A stretch of DNA of 64,000 bases from Pseudomonas sp. CROZ-RG-20F-R04-15 (GTDB taxonomy: Bacteria > Pseudomonadota > Gammaproteobacteria > Pseudomonadales > Pseudomonadaceae), in assembly GCF_022662375.1 (NCBI RefSeq), contig NZ_JAKNQL010000005.1, positions 186,001 to 250,000 of the forward strand. The letters run 5' to 3'. The notes below the pieces were generated by a model. The model was given only the letters and a program-made list of their open reading frames with translations, was not told the origin of the DNA and made no database searches. Below are positions 34,772 to 43,970 of the stretch, piece by piece (the stretch's first letter is position 1; every line of letters starts with the position of its first letter). A program made the position numbers and the translations under genes.

Positions 34772-35485
34772 CTAGATGAGTCGCATTTTGGCGGCTTTTA
34801 TGACTGCGGAAATCTTGTTGCAGACGTTGAGCTTCTCGATCACGTTTTGCACGTGGTAGTTCACCGTGCGCTCGCTCAGGCTAAGGATCTTCGAGATCTC
34901 ATAGGCCGTTTTGCCGCCGGCGGATAACTGCAGAACCTCCAGCTCCCTTGGTGAGAGGTGCGGATGGCTGGGCTTGAGAGAATGAGCAGGCAGTGACCGG
35001 GCAAACATTTCACTCAAGTGGCTGGCGGCATAAAACATGTAACCGAAATGCTCATACAGCTCCAGAGGACTGATCGAACAATGTCGTCGCGCCAGGCTTA
35101 CGATACTGCACAAACCACTCTGCTCGTGATGGAACGACTGCGACCAGCCATTTTGCAGTCCATATTGCTGTAATCCCTGCCATATCGGCTGGGTCTCGGC
35201 AAATACCGATTCGCACCAGACAATGGGCGTCATTGAATGATTGCAGTGTGCTATCAGTGGATCGATTTTACTGTAATGGTTTTCTTCATATTGTGAGTTC
35301 CATTCTTTAGGGTAGTTATTGATTTGCAAGGTGTTAAGAGGCAGGTCCCGATGGAGTGAAACAACCGAAATTGCACAAAAGTTGAATCCGAGGTTTTCGG
35401 CGAATCGCAGCAGAATCGGATAAGCAGCATCTACTCCCTTGGCAAACGTCAGTTGTTTCAATTGTGATTCCTTCCATGTTTCCAT
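34772..35485 (-). CDS. ppoR: LuxR-family AHL-type regulator without a luxI partner (PpoR-like solo)
   Basis: 237 residues from ATG 35485 (GGAG 9 nt upstream). The N-terminal autoinducer domain keeps the AHL-contact residues Trp62, Tyr66, Asp75, Pro76, Trp90 and Gly113 (TraR Trp57, Tyr61, Asp70, Pro71, Trp85, Gly113). The C-terminal HTH is HLSPRELEVLQLSAGGKTAYEISKIL. The rlmG-luxR-fpr-mscL neighbourhood is that of ppoR in P. putida. No luxI occurs in the window. Base composition is lower in GC than neighbours (33% in 35281-35340). Confidence 0.85.
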   Translation of the reverse strand: METWKESQLKQLTFAKGVDAAYPILLRFAENLGFNFCAISVVSLHRDLPLNTLQINNYPKEWNSQYEENHYSKIDPLIAHCNHSMTPIVWCESVFAETQPIWQGLQQYGLQNGWSQSFHHEQSGLCSIVSLARRHCSISPLELYEHFGYMFYAASHLSEMFARSLPAHSLKPSHPHLSPRELEVLQLSAGGKTAYEISKILSLSERTVNYHVQNVIEKLNVCNKISAVIKAAKMRLI

Positions 35486-35802
35486 TGCTGAACACTCCAA
35501 CGACGTTGCGGGGGGGCGCGGAATGGATCCAAAAGATCCGGCACGCAGCGAAGTGTAGGACGTTTCCTAAGTCTGGCTTTAAATTATTTCGGTATTGAAC
35601 ATTGAAGATCTATTCATAAAGAGTTTTTAGCATTGATAAACTTTACATTTAACCCTTCATATAAAGTTGTCGCTCTAATTCTGACTTTCCGACAGCAAGG
35701 TTTTGACAGTGTCAGGCGCCTGTTGAATACCATTATCAGTCGTCGGTGTTTCGCGGGCTCGATTTGCGCGACACTGGCAGTCACCGATCAATGGAGTGCC
35801 CC
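35486..35802. promoter_or_regulatory. A/T-rich 317-bp intergenic region between ppoR and fpr
   Basis: Contains no ORF of note. TTGACA at 35703-35708 is a likely -35 for fpr; spacing to the best -10 candidates (TACCAT, AATACC) is not ideal. The stretch 35575-35680 is markedly A/T-rich. No lux-box-like 20-bp palindrome was seen. Confidence 0.45.
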
Positions 35803-36579
35803 ATGACTGCCAGTGCCGAGAAATACACCCCTCAAACCTTGCTCGATGTGCAAACCTTGACGCCGAGTCTGTTTACCTTGCGCACCACCCGTGACGCGGG
35901 GTTTCGTTTCCGCGCCGGGCAGTTCGCCCGGCTCGGGGTGACCAAGGCCGATGGCAGTATCGTGTGGCGCGCTTATTCGATGGTGTCGTCGCCGTTTGAC
36001 GAGTTTCTCGAGTTCTTTTCCATCGTGGTGCCGGGCGGTGAGTTCACCAGTGAGCTGAGCCGGTTACAGGTTGGCGACACTTTACTGGTGGAGCGCCAGG
36101 CATTCGGGTATCTGACCCTTGATCGCTTCGTCGACGGGCGTGATCTCTGGCTGTTGTCCACGGGCACGGGTGTGGCGCCATTCCTGTCAATCTTGCAGGA
36201 CTTCGAAGTCTGGGAAAAATTCGAGCGCATCATTCTGGTGTACAGCGTGCGCGAAGCGCGGGAGTTGGCCTATCAGGATCTGATTGCCGGGCTTGAGCAG
36301 CGTGAATACCTCCGTGAGCATGGCCACAAATTGCAGTTCATCGCGACGGTAACGCGCGAAGCTCATCCGGGTGCACTGCACGGGCGCATTACCACGCTGA
36401 TCGACAGCGGTGAACTGGAGCGTGCGGCAGGCGTTGAGCTATCGGCGGAGCACTCGCGGGTGATGCTGTGCGGCAATCCGCAGATGATCGATTACACTCG
36501 CGCGTTACTGAAAAAACGCCATATGAGCCTCAGCCTGACCCGTCGGCCCGGCCAGGTGGCGGTGGAAAACTACTGGTAA
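35803..36579 (+). CDS. fpr: Ferredoxin/flavodoxin-NADP+ reductase
   Basis: 258 residues from ATG 35803 (GGAG 8 nt upstream), the length of bacterial subclass Fprs. FAD is bound by R56-AYS in WRAYSMVSSP, and NADP(H) by GTGVAPFLSI. The protein ends VENYW with an aromatic residue at the flavin face. It passes electrons between NADPH and ferredoxin or flavodoxin, often under oxidative stress. No finR gene is beside it, so this resembles the fprB type by position. Confidence 0.9.
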   Translation: MTASAEKYTPQTLLDVQTLTPSLFTLRTTRDAGFRFRAGQFARLGVTKADGSIVWRAYSMVSSPFDEFLEFFSIVVPGGEFTSELSRLQVGDTLLVERQAFGYLTLDRFVDGRDLWLLSTGTGVAPFLSILQDFEVWEKFERIILVYSVREARELAYQDLIAGLEQREYLREHGHKLQFIATVTREAHPGALHGRITTLIDSGELERAAGVELSAEHSRVMLCGNPQMIDYTRALLKKRHMSLSLTRRPGQVAVENYW

Positions 36580-36581
36580 AC

Positions 36582-36611
36582 AAACGGCGCCTCGCGGGCG
36601 CCGTTTGTTTA
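36582..36611 (+). terminator. Terminator of fpr
   Basis: 10-bp stem AAACGGCGCC/GGCGCCGTTT with a 5-nt loop and GTTT after it, directly behind the fpr stop. Confidence 0.85.
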
Positions 36612-36624
36612 TCGTGCAAAAGGT

Positions 36625-37038
36625 TCAGGGCCGAGTGTTCTGGGCCTTGAGCAAGTCGCGGATCTCGCCCAGCAACTCTTCTTCCTTGGTCGGTACCGGC
36701 GGCAGGGTAGGGGCCACGGCTTCTTCGCGCTTGAGGCGGTTGATGGCTTTTACGCCCATGAAAATCGCGAAAGCGACGATCACGAAGTCCAGAATGGTCT
36801 GGAGGAATTTGCCGTAGGCCATCACCACCGCAGGCGCAGCGCCATCGGCGGCTTTGAGCGTGATGGCTAAATCACTGAAGTCCACCCCACCGATCAACAG
36901 GCCGATTGGCGGCATGATCACGTCGCCGACAAAAGACGAAACAATCTTGCCGAACGCGGCACCGATGATGATACCGACGGCCATGTCGACCACATTGCCT
37001 TTGACCGCGAAGGCCTTGAACTCACTTAGCACGCCCAT
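36625..37038 (-). CDS. mscL: Large-conductance mechanosensitive channel
   Basis: 137 residues from ATG 37038. [45 protein letters not shown] is the N-terminal amphipathic helix plus TM1 with the pore-lining Gly/Ala residues; TM2 is [22 protein letters not shown]; the cytoplasmic C-terminal helix ([15 protein letters not shown]) is present. It opens under hypo-osmotic stretch. Convergent with fpr. Confidence 0.95.
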   Translation of the reverse strand: MGVLSEFKAFAVKGNVVDMAVGIIIGAAFGKIVSSFVGDVIMPPIGLLIGGVDFSDLAITLKAADGAAPAVVMAYGKFLQTILDFVIVAFAIFMGVKAINRLKREEAVAPTLPPVPTKEEELLGEIRDLLKAQNTRP

Positions 37039-37324
37039 AGTTATTTCCTTGTTACAGATGAGTTTGGTGTACGCAGTGTAAATCAGCAAAACGCGTCCTG
37101 CGCGAAACACCTTCTTACAATGCCCGTTTTTATCGACACATCAATTGGCGATTAGTTTGCAAAGTGCCATCAATCGCGCGCGAAATATACGGTAACTCGC
37201 TGATCAGGAAGCCAATTTTCTCAATCATGGCGTTACGTTCTTTCTATTTATGTTCAACGCTGCAGGCCTCTAGCCTTGGGTTGGCGCATCTGGATGCGCC
37301 CCAAAACAACCAGAGGATCCTGAT

Positions 37325-38866
37325 ATGAATTCCGCACTTGGACTGGGGGTTTTTCCCCGTCGCCGCACCCTCGGTGTACTCACCGCCAGCCTGTTGACCT
37401 TTTCGGTTAACGCCGCGCCCCTGACCCGCGATAACGGTGCCGCCGTCGGCGACAACCAGAACTCGCAGACCGCCGGTGCCAGCGGCCCGGTGCTACTGCA
37501 GGATGTACAACTGATTCAGAAGCTGCAGCGCTTTGATCGCGAGCGCATTCCCGAGCGCGTGGTTCACGCCCGCGGCACTGGCGCCCATGGCACGTTCACG
37601 GTCACCAACGATCTCAGCGACCTGAGCAAGGCAAAAGTGTTTGCTGCCGGCCAGAGCACACCGGTGTTTGTACGCTTCTCTGCGGTGGTGCACGGTAATC
37701 ACTCGCCGGAAACCCTGCGCGATCCACGAGGTTTCGCCACCAAGTTCTACACGGCTGACGGCAACTGGGACCTGGTCGGTAACAATTTCCCGACCTTTTT
37801 CATCCGTGACGCGATCAAGTTTCCGGACATGGTGCATGCGTTCAAACCCGATCCACGGACTAACCTCGACGACGATTCGCGCCGATTCGACTTCTTCTCC
37901 CATGTACCGGAAGCCACCCGTACGTTGACCGAGTTGTATTCGAACTCGGGCACTCCTGCCAGTTATCGAGAAATGGACGGTAATGGCGTACATGCTTACA
38001 AGTTGATCAACGCCAAGGGCGAAGTTCACTACGTCAAGTTTCACTGGAAAAGCTTGCAGGGTCTTAATAATCTGACGCCGAAGCAAGTCGCCAAAGTTCA
38101 AGGTCAAGACTACAGTCATATGACCAATGATCTGGTGAGTAATATAAACAAGGGCAACTTCCCAAAATGGGACTTGTACATTCAAGTGCTGAAGCCACAA
38201 GATTTGTCCAAGTTTGATTTTGATCCATTGGATGCCACCAAGGTCTGGCCAGGTATTCCTGAACGAAAAGTTGGACAAATGGTGCTGAACCGTAATCCGG
38301 CGAATGTGTTTCAGGAAACCGAACAAGTGGCCATGGCACCCGCGAATATCGTTCCGGGTATCGAGCCTTCCGAAGATCGCTTGTTGCAAGGCCGAGTGTT
38401 TTCTTATGCCGATACACAGATGTATCGCCTCGGTGCCAATGCGCTGCAATTGCCAATCAATGCGGCAAAAGTTGCGGTGAACAATGGCAATCAGGATGGC
38501 GCGATGAACTTCGGCGCCAGCAACAGCGGCGTGAACTATCAGCCGAGCCGCCTGCAACCCCGAGAGGAGACGCAAGACGCCCGATACAGCCAGTCGGCGC
38601 TGTCGGGCAGCACCCAGCAGGCGAAGATCCAGCGTGAGCAGAACTTCAAGCAGGCCGGCGATCTGTATCGCTCGTTCAGCAAAAAGGAACGCCGGGACCT
38701 GATCGACAGCTTCGGTGGCTCACTGGCCAGCACCGATGACGAGAGCAAGCACATCATCCTGTCCTTCCTTTATAAGGCCGATGCGGAATATGGCACCGGC
38801 GTCACGGAAGTGGCCAAGGGTGACCTGAGCCGGGTCAAGGCACTGGCGGCCAAACTGGTCGACTGA
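37325..38866 (+). CDS. katB: Periplasmic monofunctional heme catalase
   Basis: 513 residues with a signal peptide whose n-region is PRRRTLGVL, ending near NAAP (residue 31). Active site: His81 (RVVHARGTGAHG), Asn154 (LVGNNFPTFF) and heme-ligand Tyr361 (VFSYADTQMYR). AGAGGA lies before the ATG. It decomposes hydrogen peroxide and is expected to be induced by peroxide. The middle segment (about 38041-38280) is A/T-rich compared with the rest but keeps the catalase sequence. Followed by an ankyrin gene as in P. aeruginosa katB-ankB. Confidence 0.92.
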   Translation: MNSALGLGVFPRRRTLGVLTASLLTFSVNAAPLTRDNGAAVGDNQNSQTAGASGPVLLQDVQLIQKLQRFDRERIPERVVHARGTGAHGTFTVTNDLSDLSKAKVFAAGQSTPVFVRFSAVVHGNHSPETLRDPRGFATKFYTADGNWDLVGNNFPTFFIRDAIKFPDMVHAFKPDPRTNLDDDSRRFDFFSHVPEATRTLTELYSNSGTPASYREMDGNGVHAYKLINAKGEVHYVKFHWKSLQGLNNLTPKQVAKVQGQDYSHMTNDLVSNINKGNFPKWDLYIQVLKPQDLSKFDFDPLDATKVWPGIPERKVGQMVLNRNPANVFQETEQVAMAPANIVPGIEPSEDRLLQGRVFSYADTQMYRLGANALQLPINAAKVAVNNGNQDGAMNFGASNSGVNYQPSRLQPREETQDARYSQSALSGSTQQAKIQREQNFKQAGDLYRSFSKKERRDLIDSFGGSLASTDDESKHIILSFLYKADAEYGTGVTEVAKGDLSRVKALAAKLVD

Positions 38867-38881
38867 TACCGATGTAGCACA

Positions 38882-38902
38882 CGGGGCCTGAGTCAGGCCC
38901 CG
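38882..38902 (+). terminator. Hairpin between katB and ankB
   Basis: CGGGGCCTGA and its exact complement TCAGGCCCCG around one central base, followed by TTCTGTTC. It can trim katB mRNA or lower ankB expression. Confidence 0.7.
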
Positions 38903-38923
38903 TTCTGTTCAAGGAGGCTGCTG

Positions 38924-39469
38924 ATGCGAATCTGTCTTTTACTGTTGGCCGGTTGTCTGTCGTTCGCGGCATGGGCGGGACCGGTCGAGCAGAGTCCCGA
39001 GGCGATCAAGTCTCAACTGCGCGACTATTATTTCGACGCGGCCCGGCGCGGTGATGTGCCGATGCTCGACACGTTCATCGAGTCTGGTTATTCCCTCGAC
39101 ACCCGCGACAGCAAGGGTTACACCGCGCTGATTCTGGCGGCCTACCACGGTCAGGCGCCGGCAGTGGAACGTTTGCTCGCCGCCGGCGCCGATGCCTGTG
39201 CCCAGGACCTGCGCGGCAACACGGCGCTGATGGGCGCGATTTTCAAGGGGGAGTTGCAGATCGCCCGCCGCTTGATGGCCACCGATTGCAGCCCCGATCA
39301 ACGTAACGGCGCCGGACAGACGGCAGCCATGTACGCCGGGCTGTTCAAGCGTCTGGAATTGCTCGATGCGCTGAAGGCCAAGGGTGCTGATCTGGAGGCC
39401 GAAGATCCGTTGGGCAATAGCGCCGCGCGTCTGGCCAGCGGCGAAATCCGCAGTGCTGCGCCGCGCTGA
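38924..39469 (+). CDS. ankB: Periplasmic ankyrin-repeat protein, KatB partner
   Basis: 181 residues from ATG 38924 with AAGGAGG 7 nt upstream. Signal peptide MRICLLLLAGCLSFAAWAGP; a Cys at residue 11 is not in a full lipobox. Four ankyrin repeats follow (DTRDSKGYTALILAAYHGQ, AQDLRGNTALMGAIFKGE, DQRNGAGQTAAMYAGLFK, EAEDPLGNSAARLAS). In P. aeruginosa AnkB is needed for full KatB activity. Linked to katB across a hairpin. Confidence 0.88.
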   Translation: MRICLLLLAGCLSFAAWAGPVEQSPEAIKSQLRDYYFDAARRGDVPMLDTFIESGYSLDTRDSKGYTALILAAYHGQAPAVERLLAAGADACAQDLRGNTALMGAIFKGELQIARRLMATDCSPDQRNGAGQTAAMYAGLFKRLELLDALKAKGADLEAEDPLGNSAARLASGEIRSAAPR

Positions 39470-39514
39470 TCGGCGGCCCGTGCGTTATCATCGCGGTTTT
39501 TGTCGGGGGTTCTG

Positions 39515-40882
39515 ATGGCCAAGGCCAAGCGCATGTATGGCTGCACCGAGTGCGGCGCAACCTTTCCCAAGTGGGCCGGGCAGTGCGGCGAATGCGGCGC
39601 CTGGAATACCTTGACCGAAACCATGATCGAAAGCGGCGGCGCCACGGCGCCGACCGGGCGCACCGGTTGGGCCGGGCAGCAGGCGCAGATCAAGACGCTG
39701 GCCGAAGTCAGCATCGAAGAGATACCGCGCTTCTCCACCGCTTCCGGTGAACTGGATCGGGTACTTGGCGGTGGCCTGGTTGATGGCTCGGTGGTGTTGA
39801 TCGGCGGCGATCCGGGCATTGGCAAATCGACGATCCTGTTGCAGACCCTGTGCAATCTCGCCAAAAGCATGCCGGCCCTCTACGTCACTGGCGAAGAATC
39901 CCAGCAGCAAGTCGCCATGCGCGCCCGCCGTCTCGGTTTGCCGCAGGATCAACTGCGGGTGATGACCGAAACCTGCATCGAAACCATCATTGCCACCGCC
40001 CGCCAGGAAAAGCCCAAGGTGATGGTGATCGACTCGATCCAGACGATCTTCACCGAGCAACTGCAATCAGCACCCGGTGGCGTATCGCAAGTACGTGAGA
40101 GTGCGGCGCTGCTGGTGCGATATGCCAAGCAGAGCGGCACGGCAATTTTTCTGGTCGGCCACGTGACCAAGGAAGGCGCGCTGGCCGGTCCGCGCGTTCT
40201 CGAGCACATGGTCGACACCGTGCTGTATTTCGAAGGCGAATCCGATGGGCGTCTGCGTTTGCTGCGCGCGGTGAAAAACCGTTTCGGCGCGGTCAACGAG
40301 CTTGGCGTGTTCGGCATGACTGACAAGGGTCTGAAAGAAGTCTCGAACCCCTCGGCGATTTTTCTCACCCGCGCGCAGGAAGAAGTTCCGGGCAGTGTGG
40401 TCATGGCGACGTGGGAAGGCACGCGGCCGATGCTGGTGGAAGTGCAGGCGCTGGTCGATGACAGTCATCTGGCCAACCCGCGACGGGTGACGCTGGGTCT
40501 GGATCAGAACCGTTTGGCGATGCTGCTCGCAGTTTTGCATCGACATGGCGGAATTCCGACGCACGATCAGGACGTGTTTCTCAACGTGGTTGGCGGGGTG
40601 AAGGTGCTGGAGACGGCATCGGATCTGGCGTTGATGGCGGCGGTGATGTCGAGTTTGCGCAATCGTCCGTTGCCGCATGACCTGCTGGTATTCGGTGAGG
40701 TGGGCTTGTCCGGTGAAGTCCGTCCGGTCCCGAGCGGCCAGGAACGTCTGAAGGAAGCCGCCAAGCATGGCTTCAAACGGGCGATCGTGCCCAAAGGCAA
40801 TGCGCCAAAGGAATCCCCGCCGGGCTTGCAGATCATTGCCGTCACCCGCCTTGAACAGGCCCTCGACGCATTGTTTGAGTGA
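39515..40882 (+). CDS. radA: DNA recombination/repair protein RadA
   Basis: 455 residues from ATG 39515. The zinc finger CTEC-X10-CGEC is at the N-terminus, Walker A GDPGIGKST in the RecA-like core, the RadA-specific KNRFG motif in VKNRFGAVNELGVF, and a Lon-like C-terminal domain. It is a branch-migration factor in homologous recombination. Runs on the same strand as ankB but with its own region. Confidence 0.95.
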   Translation: MAKAKRMYGCTECGATFPKWAGQCGECGAWNTLTETMIESGGATAPTGRTGWAGQQAQIKTLAEVSIEEIPRFSTASGELDRVLGGGLVDGSVVLIGGDPGIGKSTILLQTLCNLAKSMPALYVTGEESQQQVAMRARRLGLPQDQLRVMTETCIETIIATARQEKPKVMVIDSIQTIFTEQLQSAPGGVSQVRESAALLVRYAKQSGTAIFLVGHVTKEGALAGPRVLEHMVDTVLYFEGESDGRLRLLRAVKNRFGAVNELGVFGMTDKGLKEVSNPSAIFLTRAQEEVPGSVVMATWEGTRPMLVEVQALVDDSHLANPRRVTLGLDQNRLAMLLAVLHRHGGIPTHDQDVFLNVVGGVKVLETASDLALMAAVMSSLRNRPLPHDLLVFGEVGLSGEVRPVPSGQERLKEAAKHGFKRAIVPKGNAPKESPPGLQIIAVTRLEQALDALFE

Positions 40883-40890
40883 ACTCCTAA

Positions 40891-40986
40891 CCTGTGGGAG
40901 CGAGCTTGCTCGCGAAGAGGCCGTGTCAGTCGACATCATTACTCGATGACACACCGTCTTCGCGAGCAGGCTCGCTCCCACAGGGG
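40891..40986. repeat. REPIN: two inverted REP sequences
   Basis: Left arm is the TTGCTCGCG variant, right arm standard. Between convergent radA and pilZ genes. Confidence 0.9.
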
Positions 40987-41000
40987 ATTTGTATTGATGG

Positions 41001-41369
41001 CTAGATCTCGATCAGGGCGCCCAGCTCGCGTTCCAGCTCTTGCGGATCGGCCAGGTTCAGCTCTATCACCCGCCGCAACCGCTGGATCGATTCCAGGCTG
41101 ATGTGTCGGCAGACAAAGCCCAAGTGTCCATGATCGTTGTGGGTCAGATGCACATCCATTTCGATTTCGACGTCCGGGCTCAGATGGATACTGACGAAAA
41201 AGTCTTGCGCTGCATCGCCCAGCCACGGCTCCGGCCGTTCAATCAGCAACCCTTTCAGCGACAGATCAATCAATTTGACCGGCCAGATGTACTCGCCCTG
41301 ACTCAGCTCGGTTCTGGCATCGAACGCAATACGTTTGAAGCGACGACGGTTGGCTGGGTGCTCGCTCAT
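41001..41369 (-). CDS. PilZ-domain c-di-GMP receptor protein
   Basis: 122 residues. The c-di-GMP-binding R-RR-F-K-R cluster (residues 8-13) and the DLSLKG (D35-S37-G40) motif are both intact. A single PilZ domain with no other module, so it probably acts by binding a partner protein. It lies 8.6 kb from MorA, which makes and degrades the same signal, but no operon link exists. Confidence 0.88.
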   Translation of the reverse strand: MSEHPANRRRFKRIAFDARTELSQGEYIWPVKLIDLSLKGLLIERPEPWLGDAAQDFFVSIHLSPDVEIEMDVHLTHNDHGHLGFVCRHISLESIQRLRRVIELNLADPQELERELGALIEI

Positions 41370-41528
41370 GGCGCAATCCTCATGAAGGTTCGCTGACTAT
41401 AGACCGCGAATGCGGGCGCCAGCCAATCGCTAAAGCGTCTAGACCAACGTCGGGGTATGGCCTTTGGCGCCGTAAGCGCTAAACTCGGGGTGGCTGTCTT
41501 TCTTGTCCACCCTGGCTGGAATAATAAA

Positions 41529-43595
41529 ATGAAAAATAATAATAGCCTGCTACGCCACTTACCCTGGCTAGTGCTGGCAATCGTAGGAGCGTGCGCCCTC
41601 GGCGTAGTGGCCTTGCGCCGCGGCGAGGCGATCAACGCCTTGTGGATCGTGGTCGCTGCCGTGGCCATTTATCTGGTTGCGTACCGTTACTACAGTCTGT
41701 TCATCGCTAACAATGTGATGCAACTGGACCCGCGTCGGGCCACCCCCGCCGTGCTCAACAACGACGGTCTGGACTATGTGCCGACCAACAAACACATTCT
41801 TTTCGGTCACCACTTCGCAGCGATAGCGGGCGCCGGACCTCTGGTCGGTCCGGTATTGGCAGCGCAGATGGGTTATCTGCCCGGTACGCTGTGGCTGATA
41901 GCCGGTGTGGTGCTGGCGGGCGCGGTGCAGGACTTTATGGTTCTGTTCATGTCGACCCGGCGCAACGGCCGTTCCCTCGGTGACATGGTGCGTGAAGAAA
42001 TGGGCCGCATTCCCGGCACCATTGCACTGTTCGGCTGCTTCCTGATCATGATCATCATCCTCGCGGTGCTGGCGCTGATCGTCGTCAAGGCGCTGGCGGA
42101 GAGCCCGTGGGGCATCTTCACCGTGATGGCGACCATCCCGATCGCGATGTTCATGGGCATTTACATGCGCTACATCCGCCCGGGCCGCATTGGCGAAATC
42201 TCCGTGGTCGGCGTGTTGCTGCTGCTCGGTTCGATCTGGCTCGGCGGGCAGATTGCCGCTGATCCGGTGTGGGCCAAGGCGTTCACCTTCACCGGCGTGC
42301 AGATTACCTGGATGCTGGTCGGTTACGGTTTCGTCGCGGCATCGCTGCCGGTCTGGCTGATTCTGGCGCCGCGTGACTATCTGTCCACGTTCCTCAAGAT
42401 CGGCACCATCATCGCCCTGGCGATCGGTATTCTGGTAACCATGCCCGAGCTGAAAATGCCGGCGCTGACCCAGTTCGTCGACGGCACCGGCCCTGTGTGG
42501 AAGGGCGGTCTGTTCCCGTTCCTGTTCATCACCATCGCCTGCGGTGCGGTTTCCGGCTTCCACGCGCTGATTTCTTCGGGCACCACGCCGAAGCTGCTGG
42601 ATAACGAAACCAACGCCCGTTATATCGGTTACGGCGGCATGCTGATGGAGTCATTCGTGGCGATCATGGCTATGGTTGCCGCTTCGGTGATCGAGCCAGG
42701 TGTGTACTTCGCCATGAACAGCCCTGCCGCCGTGGTTGGCAGTGATGTCGCTTCGGTTGCGCAAGTGGTTTCCAGCTGGGGCTTTGCGATTACGCCGGAA
42801 GCGCTGCAAGCGGTAGCGCACGACATTGGCGAAACCACTATTCTGGCCCGTGCCGGCGGTGCGCCGACCCTGGCGGTTGGTATCGCGCAGATTCTGCACA
42901 GTGTCCTGCCGGGTGAAAACACCATGGCGTTCTGGTACCACTTCGCGATCCTGTTCGAAGCGCTGTTCATCCTGACCGCAGTCGACGCCGGTACCCGTGC
43001 CGGACGTTTCATGCTGCAGGATCTGCTCGGCTCTTTCGTGCCGGCACTGAGACGTACTGAATCGTGGACCGCCAACCTGATCGCCACCGCCGGCTGTGTG
43101 GCGATGTGGGGCTGGTTGCTCTACCAAGGCGTGATCGATCCACTGGGCGGCATCAACACCCTGTGGCCACTGTTCGGTATCTCCAACCAGATGCTGGCCG
43201 GTATCGCACTGATGCTCGGCACCGTGGTGCTGATCAAAATGAAACGTCAGCGCTACATTTGGGTCACCCTGTTGCCAGCGGCCTGGCTACTGATCTGCAC
43301 CACGACTGCAGGCTTCATCAAGCTGTTCGATGCCAACCCGGCGATCGGCTTCCTGTCGCTGGCCAAGAAGTACAGCGATGCGCTGGCCAACGGTCAGGTG
43401 CTGGCACCGGCAAAAAGCGTCGAGCAGATGCAGCATGTGATCTTCAACGCCTACACCAACGCAACGCTTACCGCGCTGTTCCTGTTCGTGGTCTTCAGCA
43501 TCCTGTTCTATGCGCTCAAGGTCGGCATCGCCGCCTGGGGCAAAAAAGAGCGTACGGATAAAGAATCGCCATTCCAGGCCCTGCCGGACGCGTAA
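41529..43595 (+). CDS. CstA/BtsT family carbon-starvation transporter
   Basis: 688 residues from ATG 41529. About eighteen hydrophobic segments; NKHILFGHHFAAIAGAGPLVGPVLAAQMGYLPGTLW is the CstA signature. Family members import pyruvate (BtsT) or peptides. The order transporter, small YjiX-like protein, YjiA GTPase equals E. coli btsT-yjiX-yjiA. The ribosome site is weak, and the frame to 41457 has no family similarity before 41529. Confidence 0.9.
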   Translation: MKNNNSLLRHLPWLVLAIVGACALGVVALRRGEAINALWIVVAAVAIYLVAYRYYSLFIANNVMQLDPRRATPAVLNNDGLDYVPTNKHILFGHHFAAIAGAGPLVGPVLAAQMGYLPGTLWLIAGVVLAGAVQDFMVLFMSTRRNGRSLGDMVREEMGRIPGTIALFGCFLIMIIILAVLALIVVKALAESPWGIFTVMATIPIAMFMGIYMRYIRPGRIGEISVVGVLLLLGSIWLGGQIAADPVWAKAFTFTGVQITWMLVGYGFVAASLPVWLILAPRDYLSTFLKIGTIIALAIGILVTMPELKMPALTQFVDGTGPVWKGGLFPFLFITIACGAVSGFHALISSGTTPKLLDNETNARYIGYGGMLMESFVAIMAMVAASVIEPGVYFAMNSPAAVVGSDVASVAQVVSSWGFAITPEALQAVAHDIGETTILARAGGAPTLAVGIAQILHSVLPGENTMAFWYHFAILFEALFILTAVDAGTRAGRFMLQDLLGSFVPALRRTESWTANLIATAGCVAMWGWLLYQGVIDPLGGINTLWPLFGISNQMLAGIALMLGTVVLIKMKRQRYIWVTLLPAAWLLICTTTAGFIKLFDANPAIGFLSLAKKYSDALANGQVLAPAKSVEQMQHVIFNAYTNATLTALFLFVVFSILFYALKVGIAAWGKKERTDKESPFQALPDA

Positions 43596-43610
43596 CCAGA
43601 GGATTGCACC

Positions 43611-43808
43611 ATGTTCAATGACCTGAGTCGCCTCGGTAAATACCTCGGTCAGGCCGCGCGCCTGATGGTCGGCATGCCCGACTACGACACCTACGTCGAG
43701 CATATGCAAACCAAGCACCCGGACAAACCGGTGATGAGCTACGAGATGTTCTTTCGCGAACGTCAGGAAGCCCGTTACGGTGGCAAGGGTGGGCCGAAGT
43801 GCTGTTGA
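43611..43808 (+). CDS. YbdD/YjiX (DUF466) small protein
   Basis: 65 residues, the size of the family. [33 protein letters not shown] and a C-terminal CC are conserved. It sits 15 bp after the CstA-like gene, as in E. coli cstA-ybdD and btsT-yjiX, and is believed to help transporter function. Confidence 0.92.
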   Translation: MFNDLSRLGKYLGQAARLMVGMPDYDTYVEHMQTKHPDKPVMSYEMFFRERQEARYGGKGGPKCC

Positions 43809-43835
43809 GCTGACAGCGCAAAGGTTGAGGTAATC

Positions 43836-43928
43836 CCTGTGGGAGCGAGCCTGCTCGCGAATACGGAGTGTCAGTTGATGAATAATTTGACTGGCATACC
43901 GCTTTCGCGAGCAGGCTCGCTCCCACAG
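43836..43928. repeat. REPIN: two inverted REP sequences
   Basis: Standard arm order with GTGTCAG in the spacer. It separates the yjiX-like gene from the yjiA-like gene, which are adjacent in E. coli. Confidence 0.9.
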
Positions 43929-43970
43929 TTGTTTTTGTGTTGTTCATTCATTTTGTGAAGGAGAAAGCGT

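Noticed and set aside
35486..35802. lux box for the LuxR solo
   Set aside because: No 18-20-bp palindrome of lux-box type was found in the A/T-rich region.
37039..37324. OxyR box upstream of katB
   Set aside because: ATCG/AATT/AGTT spaced at 7 bp near 37133-37165 only weakly fits the OxyR pattern.
38041..38280. Frameshift or foreign insertion in katB
   Set aside because: The reading frame and catalase motifs are continuous; only composition changes, so it is reported as a patch, not a disruption.
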